Below, in pieces: positions 9,838-19,335 of a DNA stretch of 64,000 nucleotides. How positions within the stretch are numbered: position 1 is the first letter of the stretch; the number at the start of each line of letters is the position of its first letter. The translations under genes were made by a program, and so were the position numbers. This DNA is from an uncultured Methanobrevibacter sp. (GTDB lineage: Archaea; Methanobacteriota; Methanobacteria; Methanobacteriales; Methanobacteriaceae), in contig ONIK01000005.1 in the NCBI GenBank assembly GCA_900317865.1, positions 17,508 to 81,507 of the forward strand, read 5' to 3'. The notes under the pieces are model-generated. The model saw only the letters and a list, made by a program, of their open reading frames with translations. It did no database searches and was not told the origin of the DNA.

Positions 9838-10230
9838 AATACTTTACCTCCTATAACGTATTTTACAATCATGGAAAAATCCTATTTTCCATTATGGTTA
9901 TAATATATTAAGAATATCTTATATAAAGTTATTTATTTAATTAATCGCATTAAATGAAACGAATTTTAAAAAAAAATATTTAAGAGTTATGAAAACATAA
10001 AAATAAAGGGAAATATTATTGAACAATAGAATAAAAAGCTAAAAACACATGTTTTTATCAACCACCACAACACATTTAATCAAAGTCAAATAATAAAATA
10101 AAATGCGTATTAAATCAAATTCAATGAATAAACCGATATTAATATAAAAAATAATAAATATATGTAGATATTGATTAAAAATTAAAAAGAATAATAAAAA
10201 AAATAGAAAAATAAATGATGTAAATCAAGA
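9838..10230. other. intergenic region with promoter and leader of the surface protein gene
   Basis: Minus-strand TATA box CTTTATATAA at 9919-9928, predicted start near 9898, then a leader of about 60 nt with a hairpin (ATGGAAAA at 9871-9878 pairing with TTTTCCAT at 9885-9892) just ahead of the GGAGGT ribosome site. The rest, up to the thermosome stop codon, is AT-rich and shows nothing I recognise. Confidence 0.5.
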
Positions 10231-11880
10231 TTACATCATTGGAGGCATACCACCCATTCCACCCATTCCTGGCATTGGAGGCATACCACTATCATCATTT
10301 CCAGACTCATCAGCACCAGTAGAAGTAAGTGCATTTCTAGCTGCAATCATATCATCAATACGTAGTATCATTTCTGCAGCTTCACCAGCAGATTGGAGAG
10401 CTTGAACTTTAACTCTTAACGGTTCAATGACCCCTGCTTCCTGCATATCTACAACTTCACCAGTAAATACATTAATACCAATGGAATTTGAGTCTTCATG
10501 AGCAGCTTTTAAATCAGCAATTAAGTTAATAGTGTCTAAACCTGCATTTTCAATTAGAGTTCTTGGAATAACTTCTAAAGCTTCAGCATATTTTAAAATA
10601 GCTAATTGTTCTCTTCCACTTACAGATTCACCATAATCTCTTAACTCTTTTACTAAATCTATTTCACAAGCTCCTCCACCAATGAGGACTTTACCTTCTT
10701 CAATAGTAGCTGCTACTACACCTAAAGCATCATCTAAAGCTCTTGCAATTTGTTCAGTAACGTAACGGGTACTGCCTCTTAAAACAATTGAGGATGCTTT
10801 TGGATTTTCACATTCTTCAATGAAAGTCAATTTATGATCAAATAATTTTTCAAGGTAAACTTTACCTGCACTACCTAATTTATCAGCAGATAAATCTTCA
10901 ATATCAGTAACTAATTTAGCACCGGTAGCTTTTTCAATTCTTTCCATATCAGATTTTTTAACTCTTTTGAAAGTCATGATACCTGCTTTTTTAAGGTAAT
11001 GTTCAGCTAAATCATCGATACCTTTTTGACAGAATAAAACATTAGCACCAGAATCAACAATTTGATTAACCAAATCTCTAATCATTTCTTCCTCATTATC
11101 TAAAAATGCAGCAAATTGATCAGGTGAAGTGATATCGATTTTAGTATCAGTATTGATATCTTTTAATTCGATAGGATATTTCATAATTGCAATTTTTGCA
11201 TCTTCAACAACTTCAGGCATATTTTTAGAAACAGGAGTTTTATCAATTACAATACCTTCAGCCAAGAATGAATCTTCTACAGAATCTCCAGAAACTCTTT
11301 GAATATTAATGTTATCAATATCAGATACACCATCTTCTTCAATTCTTAAAGCAGCGTCAACAACTAAACTGGCCAAATGGTCTTTTGCATAGTCTGATCC
11401 TTTACCGCTCATTGCAGTTACAGCAACACTTTGAAGAGTTTCTTTATCATCAGCATCAATAGCAATTTCATTTAATATTTCTACAGCTTTAGCTGTTGCA
11501 TTTCTAAATCCTTTTACAACAACAGAAGTTGCAATTCCATCTTCTAATAATTCTTCAGCTTTAGCTAATAATTCACCAGCAATAACAACAACAGAAGTAG
11601 TTCCATCTCCAACAATTTCTTCTTGTTTTTTAGCTGTTTCCACAAGCATACGTGCAGCCGGTTGTGCAATATCCATTTCTCTCATGATAGTTGCACCGTC
11701 ATTTGTAATAGTGATATCGCCCATACCACTAACAAGCATTTTGTCCATTCCTTTAGGACCTAGTGTGGTTCTTACAATACCTGCCAATACTTTAGCAGCG
11801 GTAATGTTCATTCTTAAAGCATCTCTTTTAGAATATCTTTCAGTCCCTTCAGGAAGAATAAATATTGGTTGATTTGCCAT
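10231..11880 (-). CDS. thermosome subunit (group II chaperonin)
   Basis: ATP-driven protein-folding chaperonin of the cytoplasm, related to eukaryotic CCT. The 549 residues carry the family signatures: [13 protein letters not shown] near the N-terminus, the ATP-hydrolysis motif GDGTTSVVV near residue 93, the [13 protein letters not shown] segment near residue 400 and the methionine/glycine-rich [10 protein letters not shown] tail. Length and domains are complete. The ATG at 11880 has AGGTGA upstream. It is monocistronic. Methanobacteriales often have more than one subunit gene, so whether this is the alpha or beta type cannot be assigned. Confidence 0.97.
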   Translation of the reverse strand: MANQPIFILPEGTERYSKRDALRMNITAAKVLAGIVRTTLGPKGMDKMLVSGMGDITITNDGATIMREMDIAQPAARMLVETAKKQEEIVGDGTTSVVVIAGELLAKAEELLEDGIATSVVVKGFRNATAKAVEILNEIAIDADDKETLQSVAVTAMSGKGSDYAKDHLASLVVDAALRIEEDGVSDIDNINIQRVSGDSVEDSFLAEGIVIDKTPVSKNMPEVVEDAKIAIMKYPIELKDINTDTKIDITSPDQFAAFLDNEEEMIRDLVNQIVDSGANVLFCQKGIDDLAEHYLKKAGIMTFKRVKKSDMERIEKATGAKLVTDIEDLSADKLGSAGKVYLEKLFDHKLTFIEECENPKASSIVLRGSTRYVTEQIARALDDALGVVAATIEEGKVLIGGGACEIDLVKELRDYGESVSGREQLAILKYAEALEVIPRTLIENAGLDTINLIADLKAAHEDSNSIGINVFTGEVVDMQEAGVIEPLRVKVQALQSAGEAAEMILRIDDMIAARNALTSTGADESGNDDSGMPPMPGMGGMGGMPPMM

Positions 11881-12004
11881 ATATTTTCACCTTTAAAATT
11901 AATTTATAAATAATCGTATATAACCATTATACATTAATAATATTGATTTGTGGTAATATAAAAAGATTACCTTATCAAGGAAAATTAACTAAAAAAAATA
12001 GCAA

Positions 12005-12040
12005 ATTATAAAAAAAGAAAAATGTGCTTTTTCAAGCACA
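12005..12040 (-). terminator. hairpin plus T-run downstream of the small secreted-protein gene
   Basis: TGTGCTT (12023-12029) pairs with AAGCACA (12034-12040), loop of 4 nt; on the minus strand the stem is followed by TTTTTCTTTTTTT. It lies 27 nt past the stop codon at 12067. Confidence 0.65.
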
Positions 12041-12066
12041 TAAATATATTATGAGAGAAACTTCAA

Positions 12067-12507
12067 TCATACTACTGACAAAAAAGAATCAAGGAGATTG
12101 AAATAATTTAATTCGCTTAAAATAATATCCAAAGGATTTCCTAAACCAACAATAGGCAAACTAAAAGGATTACCCACACTAATGGCAGCAAAAGGAATAT
12201 TCAAAGAAGAATTGAAAGGACCACCAGAACCTACAATAGGTAAACTAAAAGGACCATCCACACTATCAGCAAAAGGAATATTCACATATCCATTAAAAGG
12301 AACATCAGAAACATCAGCAGACCAAATAAAAGAATTATCTACACTAATTGTGGCAAAAAGAACATACAAAGGAACATTAAAAGAGTCATTCACACTAGCA
12401 GTGGCAAAAGGAGCTTCTACAATATGATCTGCACCAGAAAATGCAGAAACAGTACCGATACCAATTAAGGCAATTGAAATTATCAATAAAGTTGCAATTT
12501 AATTCAT
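12067..12507 (-). pseudogene. small secreted repetitive protein gene with a stop at codon 3
   Basis: From the ATG at 12507 the frame reads Met-Asn-stop and then continues open as IATLLIISIALIGIGTVSA, a typical signal peptide, followed by about 130 residues with two copies of a PFSLPIVG-containing repeat (NIPFA...PFSLPIVG). The ATG has the expected promoter-proximal position and a weak AGAAGGGAT site. A single change AAA to TAA at codon 3 (12499-12501) would explain the break, because MNK plus a hydrophobic run is a usual signal-peptide start. Alternatively translation begins at the TTG at 12486 and yields 139 residues with a shortened signal peptide. I do not recognise the mature protein; no function is proposed. 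Confidence 0.55.
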
Positions 12508-12750
12508 TTTATCCCTTCTAAAAAATATTATAATTAGAAATTAATTAAACAACATTTTACTATTTAAATATTATATAAAGCCCAATATATAAAGATTTAC
12601 GAATATAAGTGCCTAATTTCAGCATAAAAAATAGAATAAAAAAATAATAAAGAATTAAATTAAAAATAAAAGCTATATAAGACATATTGATATAGTGACA
12701 ACAGATTACCTACTTAAATTTTAAAGGATAAATTACATATAATATTATAT

Positions 12751-13779
12751 ATGTATCAAAAAGTCATTGAAGATATAAGAAGAAATCTCAGTGAAAACAA
12801 GGATTTGAACCGCAAATATTTAATATCCCAAATAGAAATTTATAAAACTCACGAATATTCAACAGAAATAATTAAAGAAATTTCCAGAATGATTTGGGAA
12901 TGTTTAACTCCCGAAGAACAGGAAGAGTTTGCAAGAATTGTTGAAGAAGAAAACCCAATTAAGGAAACATTAATTGAAGCCGAATTTTATATCCAGAACA
13001 ATGACTACAAAACCGCTTTAGAAAAACTAGACTCATTTTTAAAAACACACCCAAAACTATATGAAAATGATAATGTCAATGAATACCACAGCTTTTCCAA
13101 TCCTTTAGAGGAACTAATATTTAATGAATATATATGCTGCGAAAAAGAACTCAGATACATTCCAGACAGCCAACCTTTAGAAGACATGTATTACGCTTAT
13201 GGATTTCTCCTAAGAGATGCTTCACGATTGGAAGAAGCAGAAATAGCATTGAAAGAAGCACATAAGTTAAATCCTGTTTCAACAAAAATAATACTGGAAT
13301 TATGTGATATTTATAAAATGAGAGCACCTACATTCAATAAGTTTTATTTTTATACTATGGATGCTCTTAAATATGCATATTCCGGATATGAACTTGCCAG
13401 ATGTTATAGAAATTTAGGATTTTATTATTATGAAGAAAATAACATTGAATTAACCCTTGCATGTTATAAACATAGCTTAAAATATGAAAATGATTACTTT
13501 ACAAAAGAAAGAATCAAACAGCTCGAAAGCAATTATAATATTATATTAAGTGAAAATGATTGTGAAAAAATATTACAAAGCAAACATATTAAATTGGAAC
13601 CTGATTCTTTTATTATTGAGAATTTAGAGCAATTAGCTATTGAATATGAAAATGATAATTTATATAATCAATCTTTATTCTTTTATAGACTATTATATTC
13701 CATTAAAAAAGAAGAAAAAATTTTTAATAAAATAAAAGAACTGGATTTTAAAACCCGACGAAACAAAAGAAAAATTTAA
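12751..13779 (+). CDS. TPR-repeat protein of unknown function
   Basis: A soluble, mainly helical protein of 342 residues. Tetratricopeptide-like segments are visible near residues 75-95 (EAEFYIQNNDYKTALEKLD), 140-175 (AYGFLLRDASRLEEAEIALKEAHKLNP) and 205-240 (ARCYRNLGFYYYEENNIELTLACYKHSLKY). Such repeats mediate protein-protein contacts. There is no signal peptide or catalytic motif. No clear ribosome site precedes the ATG; a TATA-like palindromic stretch touches the start codon, so the mRNA might be leaderless or begin slightly downstream. It is followed by a small zinc-ribbon gene on the same strand. Confidence 0.8.
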   Translation: MYQKVIEDIRRNLSENKDLNRKYLISQIEIYKTHEYSTEIIKEISRMIWECLTPEEQEEFARIVEEENPIKETLIEAEFYIQNNDYKTALEKLDSFLKTHPKLYENDNVNEYHSFSNPLEELIFNEYICCEKELRYIPDSQPLEDMYYAYGFLLRDASRLEEAEIALKEAHKLNPVSTKIILELCDIYKMRAPTFNKFYFYTMDALKYAYSGYELARCYRNLGFYYYEENNIELTLACYKHSLKYENDYFTKERIKQLESNYNIILSENDCEKILQSKHIKLEPDSFIIENLEQLAIEYENDNLYNQSLFFYRLLYSIKKEEKIFNKIKELDFKTRRNKRKI

Positions 13780-13818
13780 TTATATAATATGTTATAATAT
13801 TTATATAGGTGATTTTAA

Positions 13819-13974
13819 ATGTGTTCTAGTGGTGGGCCAATGGCCGATATTGACTTAAATAAATTGAAAACAAAAAGATATAGATGTTTAGACTGTGGAA
13901 ATGAATTTAAAGGACTTGGTAAGAAAGTTGTTTGTCCATCTTGCCAAAGTGACAATGTAGAAGCTAAAGAATAA
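13819..13974 (+). CDS. 51-residue zinc-ribbon protein
   Basis: A short gene that begins MCSSGGPMADIDLNKLK and contains two knuckles, CLDCGNEF and CPSCQS, spaced like a one-zinc ribbon. The ATG has a strong AGGTGAT site 5 nt upstream, and the stop is followed at once by a hairpin/T-run terminator, so this is very probably a real gene. The function is unknown; single zinc ribbons of this size often bind nucleic acid or a partner protein. It is not the RNA polymerase subunit RpoP, whose motif is different. Confidence 0.8.
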   Translation: MCSSGGPMADIDLNKLKTKRYRCLDCGNEFKGLGKKVVCPSCQSDNVEAKE

Positions 13975-14004
13975 ATAAATATTTATTCTTCTTTTTTTAT
14001 TTTT
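13967..14004 (+). terminator. hairpin plus T-run after the zinc-ribbon gene
   Basis: Arms of 11 bp (13967-13977 and 13980-13990, outer part AGAATAAATA) with a 2-nt spacer, followed by CTTTTTTTATTTTTT. The left arm covers the stop codon. Confidence 0.6.
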
Positions 14005-14013
14005 TGGATTAAC

Positions 14014-14466
14014 ATGAATATTGATTTTAGTTACGATGAAATATTATTCCTTGAGGGAGAAAGTGGCATTGTTGGCATTACAAGAATAGAACAAGAAAAC
14101 AAAATGTTATTCATAGCAACCCAAGACAATGAAGAAATAGTTCAATTCCTTGAAAAGGATGATATTATTGCAGTGTCCAATTTCAGAAAAGACAAGAGAG
14201 CTATTAGAGCACAGGCATATCTAACTCGTGAAGAAGATTCACCAATTGTCATTTTGAATAAAAATCACCCTTCAACAAAAAGATTAGCCCAGGTATTATC
14301 TGTTGGCGAAAAAGTGAACCTGAACTGTAATATTACGCCCGGAACACACCCTGAACAAGACGTATTATGTTCCTGTGATTCATTATCCGGATTGTCTATT
14401 ACCAAAACACCAACTGGAGTTAAATTAAATAGAAATCCTGAAAATTATACAATTGAAAGGTTTTAA
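14014..14466 (+). CDS. conserved hypothetical protein
   Basis: A 150-residue soluble protein, slightly acidic, with two well-separated cysteines (LCSCDS) and no membrane segment or motif that I recognise. A GGAT ribosome site lies upstream of the ATG. The next gene (DUF116) starts 2 nt after its stop codon, so the two are probably co-transcribed; that is the only functional hint. No function is proposed. Confidence 0.7.
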   Translation: MNIDFSYDEILFLEGESGIVGITRIEQENKMLFIATQDNEEIVQFLEKDDIIAVSNFRKDKRAIRAQAYLTREEDSPIVILNKNHPSTKRLAQVLSVGEKVNLNCNITPGTHPEQDVLCSCDSLSGLSITKTPTGVKLNRNPENYTIERF

Positions 14467-14467
14467 T

Positions 14468-15124
14468 ATGAATGATTTAACAATGATTTACACATTTTTA
14501 GGCGAACTATTAGTATTAATAGTCATACTAATTATTATTCTATTTATAATCGCTTTAGTCTTTGGAAGAATATTTCTTAAAAAAGGGATTGTAATCTTTC
14601 CAAAAGCTATTTTATTTATAATTGATACTCTTTACTCACCATTTAAATCAATAGCTAAACTTTTAAAGCTTGATGAACATTTAATTGACAACATGAGCAT
14701 TGAAATAAGAAATGATATTAACAAAAAAAAATTCAAAGACATACCTGCCAGCAAAACATTAATATTTCTGCCCCATTGTTTAAGGCATAGGGACTGTCCT
14801 GCAACACTCCAAAAAGAAGGTATTAACTGTACTTGCTGCGGATTATGCCCCATTGGTGTTATTAAAAAGAAAGCAGAACCTTTAGGATACAAATTATATA
14901 TTGTACCGGGTTCCAGTTTCGTTAAAAAAATAGTAATGGAAAATAAGTTTAAAGCCGTGATTGGAGTTGCATGTCATGAAGATTTAAATCAGGTGATGAT
15001 GTTGCTTTCTGATTTTTGTCCGCAGGGAGTTTTGCTTACAAAAACAGGATGCTATGAAACAAAAGTTGATGTTAGTGAAGTATTAAAATTAATAGATTCT
15101 AAAAATCATCATAATACTTCATAA
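14468..15124 (+). CDS. DUF116 family membrane-anchored cysteine-rich protein
   Basis: 218 residues: an N-terminal membrane helix (about 10-35, hydrophobic ILIIILFIIALVFG), a linker, then the DUF116 domain with LPHCLRHRDCPA, CTCCGLCPIG and a later GVACHEDL plus TGCYETK. The many conserved cysteines suggest a metal or iron-sulfur centre facing the cytoplasm, but the family role is not established. I use the ATG at 14468, preceded by AAAGGT, rather than the TTG at 14453 that would overlap the previous gene. The 3' end overlaps the convergent small gene by 26 bp. Confidence 0.85.
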   Translation: MNDLTMIYTFLGELLVLIVILIIILFIIALVFGRIFLKKGIVIFPKAILFIIDTLYSPFKSIAKLLKLDEHLIDNMSIEIRNDINKKKFKDIPASKTLIFLPHCLRHRDCPATLQKEGINCTCCGLCPIGVIKKKAEPLGYKLYIVPGSSFVKKIVMENKFKAVIGVACHEDLNQVMMLLSDFCPQGVLLTKTGCYETKVDVSEVLKLIDSKNHHNTS

Positions 15125-15308
15125 ATTCCAAAGATTCTTCTGTTTGATCAAATTCTTCAATAAAATCTCTTAAATCATTGATAAATTCTTCTTTTCTTTC
15201 ATTTAAATCTTCAATTTTAGAATAATCTTTTTTTACTGCAATATTCATTATAATATCATCAGTTTCCAAATTAATTTCCGGCAAAAGTAACTTATCAACA
15301 TCATCCAT
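15099..15308 (-). CDS. small acidic protein downstream of hmgA
   Basis: 69 residues, strongly charged (rich in Asp, Glu, Lys), mostly predicted helical, with no known motif. GAGGT sits upstream of its ATG inside the last codons of hmgA, and the gap to the hmgA stop is 3 nt, so it looks like the last gene of the hmgA operon. It overlaps the end of the convergent DUF116 gene, which leaves some doubt, but the ribosome site and spacing support it. Function unknown. Confidence 0.65.
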   Translation of the reverse strand: MDDVDKLLLPEINLETDDIIMNIAVKKDYSKIEDLNERKEEFINDLRDFIEEFDQTEESLEFMKYYDDF

Positions 15309-15311
15309 AAT

Positions 15312-16514
15312 TTAACCTCTTCCAAGTTCTTGATGAGCTCTAGCCAAATGTCCAGCTGCAAGTGCACCAACCAAAGATAATTCACCTGCAAGAACAGTAC
15401 TAGCAACAATTTCAGCAAATTCACGAGCTTTACCTGAGCCGGCGACACCTAAAATATTTAGTCCCTCATTAGCAACTTCAAGGCTTGTTCCACCACCCAC
15501 AGTTGCAACAGGCAAATCAGGTAAGTTAACTGAGAAATATAAATCACCGTCACGGGCTTCAGCAGTTGTGATACCAAGTGATCCCTCAACAACATGAGCA
15601 GCATCCTGACCAGTAGCCAAAAATATGGCTGCAACCATGTTTGCATAATGAGCATTATAAGCCAAACCACCACTAACTGCAGAACCTATTAAATTCTTAG
15701 CAACATTTACTTCTTCCATTGCTTCGGCAGTAGTTTTTAACTTTTTATTAACGATATCCTTAGGAATTAAAATATCTGCAACAACGCTTTTACCTCTGCC
15801 TTCAACAATGTTAATTGCTGATGGCTTTTTATCAACACATGCATTACCGCTTAAAGCAATATGACGGGCAGTAGTTTCACTGGCCAATTTATCCAGAATC
15901 TTTTCTGATGCAATAGTAACCATGTTCATACCCATACTATCTCCAGTTGAGAAGACAAAACGAGGATAAACATAAGAACCTGCAATCAATATAGGATCAA
16001 TCTTTAAAAGCTTCCCATGGGAAGTTGTACTTTCGGCAATTTCTTTTAATTCATCAAAATTATCGATAAACCATTGTTTAATTTCCATAGATTGCTTAGC
16101 ATTTTCAGTTTTAATAACTGGTGCACGTGTCATAATATCAGATAAAACATGAGCATTAACACCACCGGAAGCAGTTATTGTAGAAGCTCCCCTATTAATT
16201 GAAGCCACAAGTGCCCCTTCAGATGTTGCAAGAGGAACAAATACTTCACGATTACAGTTATCTCCATTTATTTTTAAAGGGCCTGCAATACCCATAGGCA
16301 ATTGCAAAACTCCAATAGAATTTTCAATATTTCTGGCTGAAGCTCTTTCCATATCCAAAGTGTAATTAGAAATATTATCCAAATTAATAGAATATTTTTT
16401 TTCTAAAAATTCTCTCCTAATATCAGTAGCTTCTTTAGCTGAAACCTCTTTATCAACCTGATAAAGTTTCATTTCACCATTCAATAATTTATCAATAATT
16501 TCTGAGTGATTCAT
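15312..16514 (-). CDS. hmgA: HMG-CoA reductase (NADPH), class I archaeal type
   Basis: Reduces 3-hydroxy-3-methylglutaryl-CoA to mevalonate, the committing step for archaeal isoprenoid lipids. 400 residues with the catalytic signatures: the Glu segment (ENSIGVLQLPMGIAGPL and ATSEGALVAS), the nucleotide-binding GDSMGMNM, the LATGQDAAHVVEG segment and the C-terminal catalytic His in LARAHQELG. It follows sucD with a 2-nt gap and precedes a small acidic gene with a 3-nt gap, so it belongs to a four-gene operon. Confidence 0.97.
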   Translation of the reverse strand: MNHSEIIDKLLNGEMKLYQVDKEVSAKEATDIRREFLEKKYSINLDNISNYTLDMERASARNIENSIGVLQLPMGIAGPLKINGDNCNREVFVPLATSEGALVASINRGASTITASGGVNAHVLSDIMTRAPVIKTENAKQSMEIKQWFIDNFDELKEIAESTTSHGKLLKIDPILIAGSYVYPRFVFSTGDSMGMNMVTIASEKILDKLASETTARHIALSGNACVDKKPSAINIVEGRGKSVVADILIPKDIVNKKLKTTAEAMEEVNVAKNLIGSAVSGGLAYNAHYANMVAAIFLATGQDAAHVVEGSLGITTAEARDGDLYFSVNLPDLPVATVGGGTSLEVANEGLNILGVAGSGKAREFAEIVASTVLAGELSLVGALAAGHLARAHQELGRG

Positions 16515-16516
16515 TT

Positions 16517-17377
16517 TTAAATTTCCTTTTTAAGTAATTCAACAACTTCAGATGGCATTTTAGCTACCTCAACACCAGCATTATTTAAAGCTTCAGTTTT
16601 ACTAGCTACAGTACCACTATTACCTTGAATAATAGCTCCTGCATGACCCATCCTTTTTCCAGGAGGTGCAGTTCTTCCTGCGATGTATGATACAACAGGT
16701 TTTGTCATTTCATCTTTAATGAATTCAGCAGCTTTTTCTTCAGCATTACCTCCGATTTCACCAATTAAAACAACAGCTTCAGTATCGTCATCTGCTTCAA
16801 ATCTTTTTAAAACATCAATATAATTAGTACCGATAACAGGATCCCCACCAATTCCAACACAGGTACTTTGACCGATTCCTGCACGGGTAAGCTCACTGGC
16901 TATTTCATAAGTTAAAGTACCGCTTCTGGAAATTACACCAACGTTACCTTCATCAAAAATATGGGTTGGCATAATACCCAACTTTCCAACTCCCGGGGAA
17001 ATAACACCCGGCGTATTAGGTCCTATAACAACAGTATCCATCTGTTTTGCATATGCCATAATATCCATTGAATCATGAACCGGAATATGTTCAGATATAA
17101 TTATAACCATGTCCAAATATTTGATTGATTCAAATGCCGCATCTTTGGCAAATTTTGCAGGAACAAAAATTATTGAAGAATTTACATTAGTTTCTTCAAT
17201 AGCTTCACCAATAGAATTGAAAATTGGTACACCTAAAAATTCCTGACCACCTTTTCCAGGAGTTACACCCGCTTCAATACATGTATTATAATTTAACATT
17301 TGTTCTGTATGGAAGGAACCTTGTTTTCCAGTAATTCCTTGCACCAAACACTTTGTATTTTTGTCTAAAAAAATCAT
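16517..17377 (-). CDS. sucD: succinate-CoA ligase (ADP-forming) alpha subunit
   Basis: Alpha subunit of succinyl-CoA synthetase, part of the incomplete reductive TCA route of methanogens. It has the CoA-binding Rossmann domain ([24 protein letters not shown]) and the phosphohistidine region [10 protein letters not shown] near residue 247. The 286-residue length is normal. The beta subunit gene is not in this window, so the two subunits are encoded apart. An AAGGTG site lies before the ATG. It lies between a conserved unknown gene and hmgA in one operon. Confidence 0.95.
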   Translation of the reverse strand: MIFLDKNTKCLVQGITGKQGSFHTEQMLNYNTCIEAGVTPGKGGQEFLGVPIFNSIGEAIEETNVNSSIIFVPAKFAKDAAFESIKYLDMVIIISEHIPVHDSMDIMAYAKQMDTVVIGPNTPGVISPGVGKLGIMPTHIFDEGNVGVISRSGTLTYEIASELTRAGIGQSTCVGIGGDPVIGTNYIDVLKRFEADDDTEAVVLIGEIGGNAEEKAAEFIKDEMTKPVVSYIAGRTAPPGKRMGHAGAIIQGNSGTVASKTEALNNAGVEVAKMPSEVVELLKKEI

Positions 17378-17392
17378 ATCATAACACCTTAA

Positions 17393-18118
17393 TTAACGTA
17401 AAATTCTTGTTTTATTTTGAAATGGAACTGCTAAATCAATGACATTACCATTCATAAATGCAGTAGCAGAAAAGATTACGCTACCTGGCAATACATTACA
17501 AGTCGTTCCTCTTTCAACCAAATAAGTATTTTTATTTCCAAGTGCTGCTCCAATCATCGCACTTGCTATTACACCAACAGATTCTATATTTTCAACTGTA
17601 GCCACAACAACAGGATCATCCGTTTCAGAAGAAACATATCCTACACCAGGTATTTTTCTGGATTTATCTTCAATTAAATCTGATATGTCTGTTAAATTAT
17701 CCATGCCTTTTGCAGCTTTAATAGCTGAGTTTGCAACATTTTCCACAAAAGGTTCTCCACCATATGTATCGAAACCTAAAACAATTGCATCAGGATAATA
17801 TCCCGGACGAATCTTAGCTTCTGCATAAGATATTCCTTCGCCAGCCTCAGATTCATTATCTGAAATTCCTGATAAATCTCCCAAGTTTTCAGCACAGTCC
17901 TTTAAAATATTAACGATACCAACGTTAACATCCTCAAGCAAATCATCTTCAACAAAAGCACTGACAACAACATCATCACCAGTGACATTAGTCAAAGCTG
18001 CATGACTAGCACCTAATTCAATAAGCCTATAGAGATTTTTTTCTATATTATCAGTTAATGTAGTACTACAGGAAACATCATTTTTAGAAATGTCGGCTCC
18101 TATAGAAGTAACTTTCAA
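17393..18118 (-). CDS. conserved archaeal protein of unknown function, first gene of the hmgA operon
   Basis: 241 residues, cytoplasmic, acidic. Repeated glycine/alanine-rich strands (IGADISKNDVSCST, VLGFDTYGGEP, IASAMIGAALGN) suggest an alpha/beta fold, but I cannot name a family. The start is a TTG with AAAGGTG upstream, and the gap to sucD is 15 nt. The link to sucD and hmgA hints at a role near CoA or lipid-precursor metabolism; that is context only. Confidence 0.75.
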   Translation of the reverse strand: MKVTSIGADISKNDVSCSTTLTDNIEKNLYRLIELGASHAALTNVTGDDVVVSAFVEDDLLEDVNVGIVNILKDCAENLGDLSGISDNESEAGEGISYAEAKIRPGYYPDAIVLGFDTYGGEPFVENVANSAIKAAKGMDNLTDISDLIEDKSRKIPGVGYVSSETDDPVVVATVENIESVGVIASAMIGAALGNKNTYLVERGTTCNVLPGSVIFSATAFMNGNVIDLAVPFQNKTRILR

Positions 18119-18300
18119 AATAACACCTTTAATATTTAATTAGAAAAATATAATAAAATAATAAAATTTTATCTGTTATATTATTATGTTAGTTAATTTA
18201 TATAAACATTAAGAAAAAATATGACTCTTTTAAAAATATTTAAAAATTATTAATTATATATAATAAAAGTGAGGTGATTTGAATTTTAACAAATATATTT

Positions 18301-19251
18301 TTGTTATTTTTACAAGGATTACGTGAAGCCTCAGGAGGCTTTTTTGACCAATTTTTCATGAGATGTACTGAATTTGGAAATATACACATAATCCTATTTT
18401 TAATAGGAATACTATATTGGGCGTATGACAAAAAATTTGGAGAATACCTATTGGTATCTTTTGCATTTTCACGTCTTTTAAATAGTTTCATTAAACTTAC
18501 AGCATGTGTATATCGTCCTTGGATTGAAGATCCTAAAATTCATCCTTATGAAGGAGCTTTAAAAGATGCAACTGGATATTCACTTCCTAGTGGACATTCA
18601 ACATCTTCCGGAATATTGTTTCTGGGGACATTTCTTAAAGGAAATTTCACAAAAGGATTTAAAATTTTTTCAATAATCTGTTTATTGTTAATCTGTTTTT
18701 CCCGTTGTTATCTTGGAGTTCACAGTTTATTGGATATTGTTGTCGGTTTAGTAATTGCCTTTGCATCATTATGGATTGTCGGAAAATTATTTGAAAAACT
18801 AGATGATAACCCTAATTTTGACTTAATTTTATTGGGTGCAGGAATAGTATTTTCTATATTGCTTATAGCATATGCTACATTTAAATCATACCCAATGGAT
18901 TATAATGCTGCAGGCAAATTAATTGTTGAACCTGCCAAAATGGCTCTTGAAGCATATAAGGATGTAGGATTTTGTATGGGTATATTAATATCTTGGGTAA
19001 TTGAAAGAAGGTTCATTAATTTTTCCTGTGAAGGACCTATTGAACGTAGATTTTTAAGAATTGGTGGAGCTTATATTGGATATATGATTATTATGAACAT
19101 ATTATATCCATTGATAAAAAGCAGTTTCAATCCACAAATTTCAAACCTTTTAAATTTCTTTATTTTCCCGTTCTTTGTGATGTTAATTGTACCTGCAATC
19201 ATCAAATTCTTCCAAAATCGAAGCAAAGATGTTTATGAGGATACCTCATGA
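18301..19251 (+). CDS. PAP2-family membrane phosphatase
   Basis: A membrane protein of at least 316 residues with the three phosphatase motifs of the PAP2/lipid phosphatase family: K-x6-RP (KLTACVYRPW), PSGH (SLPSGHSTSS) and SR-x5-H-x3-D (SRCYLGVHSLLDIV). It probably removes phosphate from a lipid pyrophosphate at the outer membrane face. About eight hydrophobic segments are visible, the C-terminal ones outside the core domain. The start is unclear: TTG at 18301 lacks a ribosome site, while a perfect GAGGTGAT (18271-18278) lies 4 nt upstream of an in-frame ATT at 18283, with a stop just before it. Confidence 0.85.
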   Translation: MLFLQGLREASGGFFDQFFMRCTEFGNIHIILFLIGILYWAYDKKFGEYLLVSFAFSRLLNSFIKLTACVYRPWIEDPKIHPYEGALKDATGYSLPSGHSTSSGILFLGTFLKGNFTKGFKIFSIICLLLICFSRCYLGVHSLLDIVVGLVIAFASLWIVGKLFEKLDDNPNFDLILLGAGIVFSILLIAYATFKSYPMDYNAAGKLIVEPAKMALEAYKDVGFCMGILISWVIERRFINFSCEGPIERRFLRIGGAYIGYMIIMNILYPLIKSSFNPQISNLLNFFIFPFFVMLIVPAIIKFFQNRSKDVYEDTS

Positions 19252-19335
19252 ACATTATTTAATTTTTTTTCTCATTTCAAATACTAAAATTTTTAGAAAA
19301 ACATTAATTAATAACAAAATTCAAAATAAATAATA

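Noticed and set aside
12182..12427. Plus-strand open frame of 81 codons opposite the small secreted-protein gene
   Set aside because: It is a mirror of the repetitive minus-strand gene, has no ribosome site, and its composition (Lys/Pro/Thr-rich) follows from the complementary repeat.
12734..12754. Palindrome TACATATA...TATATGTA over the start of the TPR gene
   Set aside because: Made only of alternating A/T bases in an AT-rich spacer; chance occurrence is likely.
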